43,239 bases of DNA from a virus: the IMG/VR virus record IMGVR_UViG_3300022188_000021, positions 1-43,239 of that record. One strand, 5' to 3'. A program made the translations under genes and the position numbers. The notes under the pieces were generated by a model. It was not told where the DNA came from, made no database searches, and worked only from the letters and a program-made list of their open reading frames with translations. The first letter of the stretch is position 1. Each line of letters starts with the position of its first letter. Shown here in pieces: positions 22,082 to 31,000 of this stretch.

Positions 22082-23301
22082 TGAGTTGGAAAGACAATAA
22101 GAATTTAGGCCCTTGGAATTTTACAGAGCAAAGAGATAAATTTGGCTATGTCAATAATCCAAGGTGGACAACTACTGTTAATGAAAGGCATTTTCCAGAT
22201 GGTTATTGGTATAAGGTAAAGCCTTATAAAACTACATATTCTTATAAAGATGAATTTCCTTGGAGTGATGGAAACGGTTACTGGATATCTGACAATGGAC
22301 AAATTCATGTTGTTAAAGATTATCCAAATGATTATAATACAACAACTCTTTGGATATCAAGAGATTATGGACAAAATTGGAAAGATGTAATTGTTTCAGG
22401 AGGCTGTTCAAGTTCTCAAGTAGTTGGCTTTGATATGTCTTACGATGGCCATTATATGGTAGCATTAGTGGATTGTGGTTCTAGTAATTATTCAATAACT
22501 GTTTCAAGAGATTATGGTCAAACATGGGAAGTTGTCTATAGTTCAGTAGTCGCAATTTCGTTAAGGGTTGCAATTTCTGGAAATGGAAAGTATATAATTG
22601 TATCTCCTATTATGGTTGGAGGATTTAACAGATATCAGCTAAGGTCAGATAATTATGGAAAAGATTGGGTTGTAGAAGAGTGTATATATAGTGACCTACA
22701 AATAAAAGAAATCTCATACACTGGACAATTAGTAACTTATGGTAAAACTACAAGTTCCAAAGCTTATATATATAATAGCTATGCATATGGCATAGATTTT
22801 AATGTGATAAAAGTCTATGAGACAACAGAACTTCTCAAGAATACAATAGTCAAAATGTCTAAAGGGGTAGATTATACAAGCGGGAAATACATAACTTTAA
22901 TTGCAAAAGGTGGATGGATTGTTAGGTCTGAAAACTATGGAGTAGCAGGTTCTTGGGAAAAGTTTAGACTTGACTATCCGCATATTAACTATCCAGGATA
23001 TTTCATAGGTATGTCTGATGAAGGAAAGTATCAAATGGTTTCTGGATGGAGTAGGATTTATTTATCTAAGAATTATGGAAAAGAAGGTTCTTGGAATTGT
23101 GTGCTTGGGCCTATTTCAAAAGTAGGTTACTATGGAGGTATGGATGAAACTGGAAATATAATGTTTGTAATAAATGATGTTGTAAATAAAGTTCATCGTT
23201 CTTTTGATATGGGAAATAACTGGAAAACCTCTGGAACTCACACTGTTGAAACAATTTCAGTTGACAAACCTTCAATACCAATAGTTTGGGAAACAGAATA
23301 G
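22081..23301 (+). CDS. BNR/Asp-box beta-propeller protein
   Basis: A 406-residue protein carrying about six Asp-box-like repeats (SxDxGxxW): 'SRDYGQNWKD' (about 95), 'SRDYGQTWEV' (about 140), 'SDNYGKDWVV' (about 195), 'SENYGVAGSWEK', 'SKNYGKEGSWNC' and 'SFDMGNNWKT'. Such repeats form beta-propellers as in sialidases. It overlaps the preceding tail gene by one base. In a phage tail this suggests a receptor- or glycan-binding protein. Sialidase catalytic residues are not evident, so enzymatic activity is not claimed. Confidence 0.7.
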   Translation: MSWKDNKNLGPWNFTEQRDKFGYVNNPRWTTTVNERHFPDGYWYKVKPYKTTYSYKDEFPWSDGNGYWISDNGQIHVVKDYPNDYNTTTLWISRDYGQNWKDVIVSGGCSSSQVVGFDMSYDGHYMVALVDCGSSNYSITVSRDYGQTWEVVYSSVVAISLRVAISGNGKYIIVSPIMVGGFNRYQLRSDNYGKDWVVEECIYSDLQIKEISYTGQLVTYGKTTSSKAYIYNSYAYGIDFNVIKVYETTELLKNTIVKMSKGVDYTSGKYITLIAKGGWIVRSENYGVAGSWEKFRLDYPHINYPGYFIGMSDEGKYQMVSGWSRIYLSKNYGKEGSWNCVLGPISKVGYYGGMDETGNIMFVINDVVNKVHRSFDMGNNWKTSGTHTVETISVDKPSIPIVWETE

Positions 23302-23320
23302 ATTAAAAGGAGATTTTGTT

Positions 23321-23761
23321 ATGAGTAATCAAGTACCTAATGCATGGAAAAGTCAGTTGTGGAAAGGTTATCTTTCTGATACTTTTAAAATTATTTTAAT
23401 GCAGCCTGGGTTTACATTTGATAAAGACAGTCATAAATCTTATTCAGATGTCTCAGCTTTTGAATTGCCTAATGGAAATGGCTATACTACAGGAGGTGAA
23501 ACCTTAACAGGCATTGCAAGAACAACTGACGATGTTGAAGATAGGTGTGAAATAACTTGGAACAATGTCCAGTGGAATGCTTCAGGAGGTTCATTGTCTA
23601 CCTGTGGAGCTATTATTTACAACGACTCTGCCGCAATAGCAGATGGTTACGATTATGATGATGCAATAGTTGCATTTATTGATGCAGGTGGGACAATAAC
23701 TGCCACCGACGGAACTCCGATTATAATAAGTTCCATTATGATAACTATTGAAGATGTATAG
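23321..23761 (+). CDS. Probable tail/receptor-associated protein
   Basis: A 146-residue beta-rich protein beginning 'MSNQVPNAWKSQLWKGYL' and continuing with 'DTFKIILMQPGFTFDKDSHKSY'. I recognise the general look of small phage tail-associated proteins, but no function can be given. It has a GGAG site at 23310. Its TAG stop uses the first bases of palindrome copy 11. Confidence 0.6.
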   Translation: MSNQVPNAWKSQLWKGYLSDTFKIILMQPGFTFDKDSHKSYSDVSAFELPNGNGYTTGGETLTGIARTTDDVEDRCEITWNNVQWNASGGSLSTCGAIIYNDSAAIADGYDYDDAIVAFIDAGGTITATDGTPIIISSIMITIEDV

Positions 23762-23784
23762 TTCGTTTAACCATTAAACAATCT
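23760..23784. repeat. 25-bp dispersed palindrome, copy 11
   Basis: Arms AGTTCGTTTAA and TTAAACAATCT around CCA. It gives the TAG stop of 23321-23761 and precedes a GGAGG site. Confidence 0.85.
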
Positions 23785-23801
23785 AAAATGGAGGAAAAGA
23801 A

Positions 23802-24236
23802 ATGTTACTTTCTCTTGGAATAAAAACAACTGATGGAACATCAGGTGCGCCTTCTTTGGAAATTATAACTGGTTCATCTAGCCGTGTGAGTGTTAAAGAA
23901 ATAGGAATTTTTCAATCTACTGCAAACGCAAGTACAATTGGAATAGGTAGACCGGCAGCAGCTGGCGTTGACCCTGATTCACCAGTTGATTTTTTAGTTC
24001 ATGATGAAGATGTTTTATCACCTGCTTCAGGAACAATTCAGGCAGCTACTGCTTGGACAACTTCAGCTCCTACTGCTCCTTCACAGTTTTTAAGAAGGGT
24101 TTCATTACCAGCTACGGTCGGAACAGGGGTTATTTTTACTTTTGAAAATCTTATTATTCAGCCTAGTTCTTCACTTGTTTTATGGAACATTGATGCAAGT
24201 AGTGTAGTAGATGTTTATGTGGTAGTTGAAATATAA
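23802..24236 (+). CDS. Small virion-like protein
   Basis: A 144-residue, beta-rich protein of low complexity (SSSRVSVKEIGIFQS; VIFTFENLIIQPSSSLVLWNI). It looks like phage head or tail decoration proteins and probably forms oligomers. No specific family. It lies between the two tail-propeller-like genes, in the block with the Asp-box protein. Confidence 0.6.
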   Translation: MLLSLGIKTTDGTSGAPSLEIITGSSSRVSVKEIGIFQSTANASTIGIGRPAAAGVDPDSPVDFLVHDEDVLSPASGTIQAATAWTTSAPTAPSQFLRRVSLPATVGTGVIFTFENLIIQPSSSLVLWNIDASSVVDVYVVVEI

Positions 24237-24248
24237 AGAGGCCTTTCA

Positions 24249-25511
24249 ATGTCAAGGTTTTATTCAGGTGATATAAATAGAGCTTTAAGAAAACTCGATG
24301 TTACAAAAATTGAGTTAGGCTCTAGAATTATATCTAATTACCCAGGCTTTGATAACAACTCTGCTAAAACAGGCACTACCATTTTATGTGAAATAGATTC
24401 TATTAAAATGGCTAGAATGATTACAAAAGCAGTTGGTGTTATCAGCCATTATCCACCTGCACCAGTAGATACATCGAAGACTATTTACATCGAAGGTGAT
24501 GCAAAAACTTCTATTAACATAACTTCCAATTTTTCAAAGTTAATAACTGACTCAACAGTCCAAATTGCGACTGGTGTTACTATTGGAAAATTTATCACTG
24601 GCGAAAACATCCAGTCACAGGGTAATAACCTTGTTATTGAAATCAAAGGCGATATTTACATAGATTCTTCCAAGAAAAACTTTGTTGCCTGGTCTAATAT
24701 TGGAAGTGTAGATTTTACAATAGGTAGAGATAACATAGCTGGTAATCGGCCTATTGACCAGAAAGGTTGGGTTTATTGTGTTAAGAAATTAGGTGACAAA
24801 GTAATTGCTTATGGGGAGAGTAAGATAGTTGGACTAGTGCCTGCTGGGAACACTTTTGGAACTCATACTGTTTACAATCTAGGCATCAAAGGAAAGAATG
24901 CAGTAGCCGGGGATGAAACTATTCATTTCTTCATAGATTCCCAAGACAGACTTTGGTCATTAAGTAATGAATTAGAACTTTTAGATTATTCTGAATTTCT
25001 TAATGCCTTAAGTGACCCAATTCTAACTTGGGATGAAAAAGATTTATTGCTCTATCTCTGTGATGGTAATATCGGCTATGTTTATAATCCAGTGGATAAA
25101 AGTCTAGGCCAAGGATACTCTAACATCACTGGAATAGCTTACTATAATGGACAAAGATATGTAGTTGCTTCTGGAGACTTGTTACTGCCTGGAGTTGGAA
25201 TAGCTACTGACATAATAGATATGAAAACCAGAAAATATAAAACTATCACAGACATAGAAATAGGAACAGACCTTGATGTTCCAATGTTAGTTTCAATCGA
25301 TTATAGGTTGAGAAAAGATGGTGAGTTTCAAACTACCCCTTGGAAACCTTTAAACCCAGATGGTTCTATTTACCACCCATGTTATGGACTTGAGTTTAAA
25401 ATAAACATAATGGTTGAAACTTTCGTAAAGTTTAAGATTGACTATATTAAAATAAAAGGATTTATTCATAAGTTTTCATTCAGAGACTCTTTACTTGAAG
25501 GGGAAGAATAA
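24249..25511 (+). CDS. Tail propeller protein, C-terminal type
   Basis: A 420-residue protein. After about 140 residues of unrecognised N-terminal sequence the text becomes 'FVAWSNIGSVDFTIGRDNIAG' and 'VYCVKKLGDKVIAYGESKI', followed by repeated strands ('LWSLSNELELLDYSEFL', 'LLYLCDGNIGYVYNP'). This matches what I remember of podovirus tail propeller proteins, and would continue the 21593-22081 protein. The stop overlaps the start of the next gene (TAATG). Confidence 0.6.
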   Translation: MSRFYSGDINRALRKLDVTKIELGSRIISNYPGFDNNSAKTGTTILCEIDSIKMARMITKAVGVISHYPPAPVDTSKTIYIEGDAKTSINITSNFSKLITDSTVQIATGVTIGKFITGENIQSQGNNLVIEIKGDIYIDSSKKNFVAWSNIGSVDFTIGRDNIAGNRPIDQKGWVYCVKKLGDKVIAYGESKIVGLVPAGNTFGTHTVYNLGIKGKNAVAGDETIHFFIDSQDRLWSLSNELELLDYSEFLNALSDPILTWDEKDLLLYLCDGNIGYVYNPVDKSLGQGYSNITGIAYYNGQRYVVASGDLLLPGVGIATDIIDMKTRKYKTITDIEIGTDLDVPMLVSIDYRLRKDGEFQTTPWKPLNPDGSIYHPCYGLEFKINIMVETFVKFKIDYIKIKGFIHKFSFRDSLLEGEE

Positions 25512-25945
25512 TGGTTATTAGAGTTTTATCTTTTCAAATACCGCAGTTTTGGGAAGCTATTAAGTTTGTAGTTGACAGAAGCAGTGGGTTTGGAGAATAT
25601 GATAGGAGAAGTTATTTTACTCAACTCTTATGCGACCTTTTGAGTAACAAGAGTCAATGTTTCATAGCTGTTGATGAAAACTATGAAATGTATGCTTTGG
25701 CAATTACTGAAATTAAAATAAATGAGTTTTCAGAAAAGAAATACCTAGTGGTTAAAAATCTTTATTCATGGAAGTTTACAAAAGAAGATGTTTGGCACAG
25801 GCATTGGAGGACAGTTGAAAAATTCGCTAAAAATCAAGGCTGTGAATATATCTATTTCGAATCTGGAAATAAAAGAATTTGGGAACTGTCTGAAAAATTT
25901 GGTGCTAAGGAAAGTTTTAGGGTTTACAGATATGATGTTAATTAG
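25511..25945 (+). CDS. GNAT-like virion protein
   Basis: A 144-residue protein with the strand-helix order of a GNAT acetyltransferase: helix (FWEAIKFVVDRS), strand (CFIAVDENYEMYALAITEI), strand (KYLVVKNLYSW), helix (HWRTVEKFAKNQGCEYIYFES) and an end 'WELSEKFGAKESFRVYRYDV'. The acetyl-CoA loop (Q/RxxGxG/A) is not obvious. Small GNAT-like proteins occur between tail and ejection genes in podoviruses, as here. Its TAG stop is contributed by palindrome copy 12. Confidence 0.55.
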   Translation: MVIRVLSFQIPQFWEAIKFVVDRSSGFGEYDRRSYFTQLLCDLLSNKSQCFIAVDENYEMYALAITEIKINEFSEKKYLVVKNLYSWKFTKEDVWHRHWRTVEKFAKNQGCEYIYFESGNKRIWELSEKFGAKESFRVYRYDVN

Positions 25946-25968
25946 ACCGTTTAATGATTAAACGAACT
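25944..25968. repeat. 25-bp dispersed palindrome, copy 12
   Basis: Arms AGACCGTTTAA and TTAAACGAACT around TGA. It supplies the stop of 25511-25945 and precedes the AAGGAGG site of the next gene. Confidence 0.85.
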
Positions 25969-25990
25969 AATATTGAAAAGGAGGTCTCTC

Positions 25991-26851
25991 ATGGGAGGCG
26001 GTGGTGGCGGAAGTCCAATTAGTGTTAATTATGTAAGATACGCTCCATATATTGAAAGTAGACATCAAGCACTTTTAAGCAACTATGCCCTTTACAGAGC
26101 TGAAAAAATAGGCGAGTCGCCCTTTGAGGATTTTACAAAAGTTCCTGTAGAAGATGCTTTTTTTGGCTCTGGTTATATAATAAGTTCTTTCCCATCCCTC
26201 TTCGATATGTTTGGGAAGTTCATGGCAGGGCTTGATATTGAAACTCTTTATGACCAGACTTTCGAAGAAGTAGTTAACGCTCCTGTTGTGAATGAACTTA
26301 TTTTAGCAGAAGCTGCCTTAATGGATGATGATATAGAGAGTAACACACTTCCAAGATTTCAGACTGGAATGAGAGATGCAAATGCAGTAATGACAAGCTC
26401 TTTTGTAATTGGAAAGGCTTTGATTGAAGATGCAAGGATTAAATCTTTATCAAAATTCAGTGCACAACTTAAAACTCAAATGATACCTTATGCAGTTGAT
26501 AAGTGGAAGACCCATCTTGAATGGAACAAGAATGTTGTAACTATTTATGCAGAGTTGATAAAATTCTATTTCATGTCAAAGATGGATGTTGAAAACTTCA
26601 ATTATGAAAATATTACTAAAAACATTCTCTGGCCATTCACAGTTTTAGAATATGAAAGGGTTGCAGTAGGTACTTTGCAAGGTGCTAAAATGAGTGCTTC
26701 TAAAGGACCTGAAGGTGGCCCAAGTACAGGACAAAAAGTTCTTGGAAGCGCTATGAGTGGGGCAGCTGCCGGATGGGCATTGTCAGGAGGAAATCCAATA
26801 GGCGCAGGCATAGGTGCAATTGTTGGAGCTATTGGGGGAGGAATTTTTTAA
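25991..26851 (+). CDS. Internal virion (ejection) protein, glycine-rich ends
   Basis: A 286-residue protein starting at 25991 behind AAGGAGG; an alternative TTG upstream is not needed. A glycine run opens it (MGGGGGGSPISV), and it has a long helical middle. The last 50 residues are Gly/Ala-rich (GSAMSGAAAGWALSGG, GAGIGAIVGAIGGGIF), able to insert in membranes. This resembles the small ejection proteins of podoviruses (T7 gp14-like) which form a pore in the cell envelope. Assignment by composition and gene order. Confidence 0.65.
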   Translation: MGGGGGGSPISVNYVRYAPYIESRHQALLSNYALYRAEKIGESPFEDFTKVPVEDAFFGSGYIISSFPSLFDMFGKFMAGLDIETLYDQTFEEVVNAPVVNELILAEAALMDDDIESNTLPRFQTGMRDANAVMTSSFVIGKALIEDARIKSLSKFSAQLKTQMIPYAVDKWKTHLEWNKNVVTIYAELIKFYFMSKMDVENFNYENITKNILWPFTVLEYERVAVGTLQGAKMSASKGPEGGPSTGQKVLGSAMSGAAAGWALSGGNPIGAGIGAIVGAIGGGIF

Positions 26852-26868
26852 ATATTAGGAGGAATAAA

Positions 26869-28044
26869 ATGCTTGATTTTTTAAGTGCTTTAGGGCCAAA
26901 ACTGTCTGAGGCTTTTAAGGGTAAAGGAGATATGTTGGCCTATCTTCTTGCTTCGGAAGGACAAAATCTTTTGAAAGGTGGAAATTTTGGAGCTGGTGCT
27001 GGACAGGCAGCTATGAACACATTAGCTTCCAAAGCTATGGAACAGAAACAAAATGAATATCTTGCTAAATTGTTAGGTGGGGTTGGTGAAGGTGGTGAAG
27101 TACATTATAATGATAAAGGTGGAATATCTAAAGTAAAAGTAGGAAAACGCAGTACTAATTTAGCCGACCAAGATGTAAATCTAATGGCTGGGTCACTGCT
27201 TGGTGACACTACTAATAATAAATTAAAGCTCGATACAGTAGGAGAACCCACCCGCCCTTTCGTACCAAGCCGGCAAACTACCTCGACACAATTACAAACC
27301 CCTTCATTGTCTGAAGAAAATTCTTACAGTAGTTTTGTCGGCATGACTCCGCAGAGTGTTTCAGCAGCTTATCAAAATGCTTTGGAAGCAGCAAAGTTGA
27401 AAGCTTCTATGGTTCCAAAGAAAGACCCAGTAGTTGCTACATTACCTGGTTATGGGCCTATTACAATGAGTATTTGGAAAGAGCTGCCGAATGATACTAA
27501 GCAATATGCTATGTATTACACCTCTGAAATTCTTAAAGGGAATAAAAATGTTCTTGATGAGCATGAATTTAAAATCCTTGATGATAATGAAAGGTATCAG
27601 CTTACTTTGAAAGCGATGAAGAACTCAAAGTTCAAAGATATGTTTAAAGAACTTTTTGGTCCTGGAGGGTTTGAGGTAAACATAGGTGGAAAGGCAAAGT
27701 TGAGTGAACTAGCTGGCAAAAAATACTTTGATGACCCGCATTGGATAGATGATGTTAAAAATTATTTAGAGTCTTCCGAAGCTGCTTTTGATATCTATGA
27801 ATCTGATGATGAAGATTTTGAGAGGGTTAAGAAAGCTATTCAGTATGTAGAGCAAAAAATCAGAGCTGGTCGTGGGAGACTTCTTAAAGAAAAAGATAAA
27901 GAGCCAGTAGTTGTGGATACCAAAGAAGGGGTTATCAAATGGAAAGTTACTTGGCCAGAAGGAGTTGGAAAATCCACAGTTGTTTATAGACTTACTCCAA
28001 AAGAACTTGAGGCTATTAAAAGATGGACAGGAAATAAAAAATAG
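26869..28044 (+). CDS. Internal virion protein
   Basis: A 391-residue protein starting at 26869 behind TTAGGAGG; the longer frame would cover the end of the previous gene. The N-terminus is a helical Gly/Ala segment (LKGGNFGAGAGQAAMNTLASKAM), then a polar, partly disordered part (about 115-190), then a helical C-terminal half with 'FKILDDNERYQLTLKAMKNS'. It is the second of three consecutive ejection-type genes. Function inferred from position. Confidence 0.6.
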   Translation: MLDFLSALGPKLSEAFKGKGDMLAYLLASEGQNLLKGGNFGAGAGQAAMNTLASKAMEQKQNEYLAKLLGGVGEGGEVHYNDKGGISKVKVGKRSTNLADQDVNLMAGSLLGDTTNNKLKLDTVGEPTRPFVPSRQTTSTQLQTPSLSEENSYSSFVGMTPQSVSAAYQNALEAAKLKASMVPKKDPVVATLPGYGPITMSIWKELPNDTKQYAMYYTSEILKGNKNVLDEHEFKILDDNERYQLTLKAMKNSKFKDMFKELFGPGGFEVNIGGKAKLSELAGKKYFDDPHWIDDVKNYLESSEAAFDIYESDDEDFERVKKAIQYVEQKIRAGRGRLLKEKDKEPVVVDTKEGVIKWKVTWPEGVGKSTVVYRLTPKELEAIKRWTGNKK

Positions 28045-28056
28045 TGAGGTTAAATA

Positions 28057-31000
28057 ATGAATGAATTTAGTGGAAATTCTGCTATTAAAATTCTTGAAGG
28101 TTTAAAAGGTGAAGATGAGGAAGTTAAGACACCTAAAACAACTAAACCTTTTGAAGAAGAAGAAGTGCCTTTGGATACTTCTGTTATTTCAGGAAGTTCA
28201 GCAATAGATGTTTTAGAAAATCTTAAAAAACCTGAAGAGCCTGAAGTTTCTGAGACTGAGATTGAAGAAAAAGAAACAGTAAAAAATCCTCCAACTGAAC
28301 TTGCTAAAAGTTTTTTAGGTGGAATTTACTATTCTGCTATTGCACCTACTACTGTTGATGAGACTATGCGCCCTGTGGATGAAGAAGGTAGGCCAATAGG
28401 TATTGGGAAAACTCTTGCTGAAAAAACTCCTCATGAAAAGAAGAGGGAAGAGGAACTTAAAAAACCCATAACTGAAAGAGAGTTTAGATTAGAACCTGTT
28501 TCGAAAGAAGAGGATTATAGAAGCTCAAACATTATCCGTAAAGCTATATATAAAATAAATGATTTGTTAGGTACTAACATCGAACCTAAATTATCTGATG
28601 AAGCAAGAACTATGGCTTTTTTAGAGTATATGGCCAAGCAAGAAGGAATGACTCTTAGTGAATATATAGGACCTAACCCTTTTGGACAATTATCTGAAGG
28701 CTTTGTAGGTACTGCTTTAAGCCCTATAATGGCTATTCATAGAGAATTAACAGGTGAGAGACCTATAGAACCATCTACTCCTTTAGAGGGAGTAATGAGA
28801 GGTGCTGGCTCTATAGGTGGAGCTGCCTTATGGATGAATATTTTAGGAAAACCTTTGGGTTTTGCTACTGGTTTTTTACCTAAAGTTACAGCTGAGACTC
28901 CAAAAGCAGTTAGAATTGTGACTTCAATGATTAAATCTGGAATAGATTGGGGAGCAGTAGGTGGTGTAATAAGTATTGGAGATGCTGTGCGGGAGCCTAC
29001 TATGGCAGAGGCAGCTAAACATATAGCAGAAGAGTCAGGTACTAGTGCTGTATTAGGTGGTATCATTGGTGCGACAAAAGGAGTATTTCCAGTTAAAGAT
29101 TTAGACAGAGTAAAAAGATTAGCTACTGGTTTAATAGGCATCAATGCCTTTAGAGCTTATGAATATGGACTTGACAAATACTTTAATAGGCCAGTTAGTG
29201 AATTAGCCTTTGATACTTTTCTTGACACATGGATGTTGTGGAATGGACTGCCTAAAGGTAAGTTTGATAAAGTATCTAGAAGTTTGTTAGAGATTTCTGA
29301 AAATGCTAGGGAATATGTTAAGAGGAAAGAAGCTGTTAAAGATATTCCTGATGAAAGGATTAAACAGGCACAAGAGAAAATTTTAGAAGTTGAAAAAGCT
29401 AAAATTGAAAATGCTTATGATAAACTTATGAAGAATGTTGGAGATGATATTGAAGTAGCTTTTGATTTATTTAGACAATACGAAGATGTTGTGAAGGAAC
29501 AACTAAGGCCTGTTGCTAAAAGTGGATTAAAAAAGCCTGGCAAAAGAGTTGAAAAAACAGATATTAAGAAACTTAAACCAGAATATTCTTTTACAAGCAA
29601 AAAAGGTAATAAATATGTAAAGAAAGGAAATGTATGGTATGACAGTGAAGGGAAAGTAGTTAGAAACAGCTTTATTATTAAAGCAGCTGAGGCAAAGAAA
29701 GTTAAAGTCCAAGAAGTGGAAAAATCTTCTATTGAAGAACCTAAAGAAACAACAGAAGAGGTTGTTGAACCTGTTGAAAAACCTAAAGAGGTTAAAGAAG
29801 TTAAAGAAAGTGAAAGGATTGAAGAACCTAAGGAAACCAAACAAGAACCTGACATAGTTTCTGCAACTGAAGAACTCATAAATGTTTTAAAAAAAGACAT
29901 AGACCCTCCTGCAGAAGCACCTTCTGGAGCACAGAGTCCTTTTTATTTTACTTCTGAAAGACTTGAAAGGTCTAAGAAAATAATAGAAGGAAAATCAGAG
30001 CATGAAATAAGAACTGACCCAAATCTTTATTTACACAGTCTTATAACAAAGTTTAATAGATGGGTCAAAGGTGATAAAAGCATAGATGTTGGTGAAGTTA
30101 GAAAATCTCTGAGTATGTTATCTGCTTATGCTGATGAGTTTAAAAAAGATTTTAATACAGAAGATGCTTATTATATGTGGAAACATACAGCTAAAGAGGC
30201 ATCCATCTGGGCTAACCGGACAGACCGTTTAATCATTAAACAAACTGAAGGTAAAAAGAGTGGGGAAAGTAAAGGGGTTAGGTTAAACCTTGGAGTCCCA
30301 ATAGACGAAGTTCCAAAGGAGGTTAAGAAACTTGCAAAGAGTATTAAGAAGTCTGGAAAGAGTCTTTATAGGAATTATAAGATATGGAAAGAAACTGGTT
30401 TCTGGCTTGGAAAGGATGGAAAGTGGAGGTATGCAGTACCTACTGACGATTTGTTTATTAAAGTAAAAAATTTAGAAGAGTTTAAGAAAACTGAAGGTAA
30501 GCTCAAAGACCTTGTAAATGAAGATGCTGAGATACTTAAGGCAGTGCCTGAGTTGAAAGACCTTAATGTAAAAATAGATAAAAGATTAAAGCCTGGAACT
30601 GGATATTACAATGATGTTAAAAAGACTATTGTTCTTTCAGAATTGAAAGACTTTGAAGTATTAGACCATGAAATAGGTCATGCCATAAATGATTTAAGAG
30701 GTTCATCATTCCTTGGCACTTCTCCAGAATGGCAAAGAGGTAAACTTCGAGCTGATGCTGTTAGACATTTGTTATTTAAAATTCTGCCTGAGGCAAAAAC
30801 TAAGGAAGTAAGAAGTAAGATACTAGATTTTATTAACGAAACTTATGAAGAAACTTATAACGGAAAAATTTCTAGAATAGACCTAGTCGAAAGAGCAAAG
30901 AGAAAATATGCTCATGAGTTAAGTAAAGCAGGAGACCAAGAGGCAGCTAAAAAATTAAGAGGGCTTTCAGACATTTCTAAAAAAGAAGCTGAGGAAAGAT

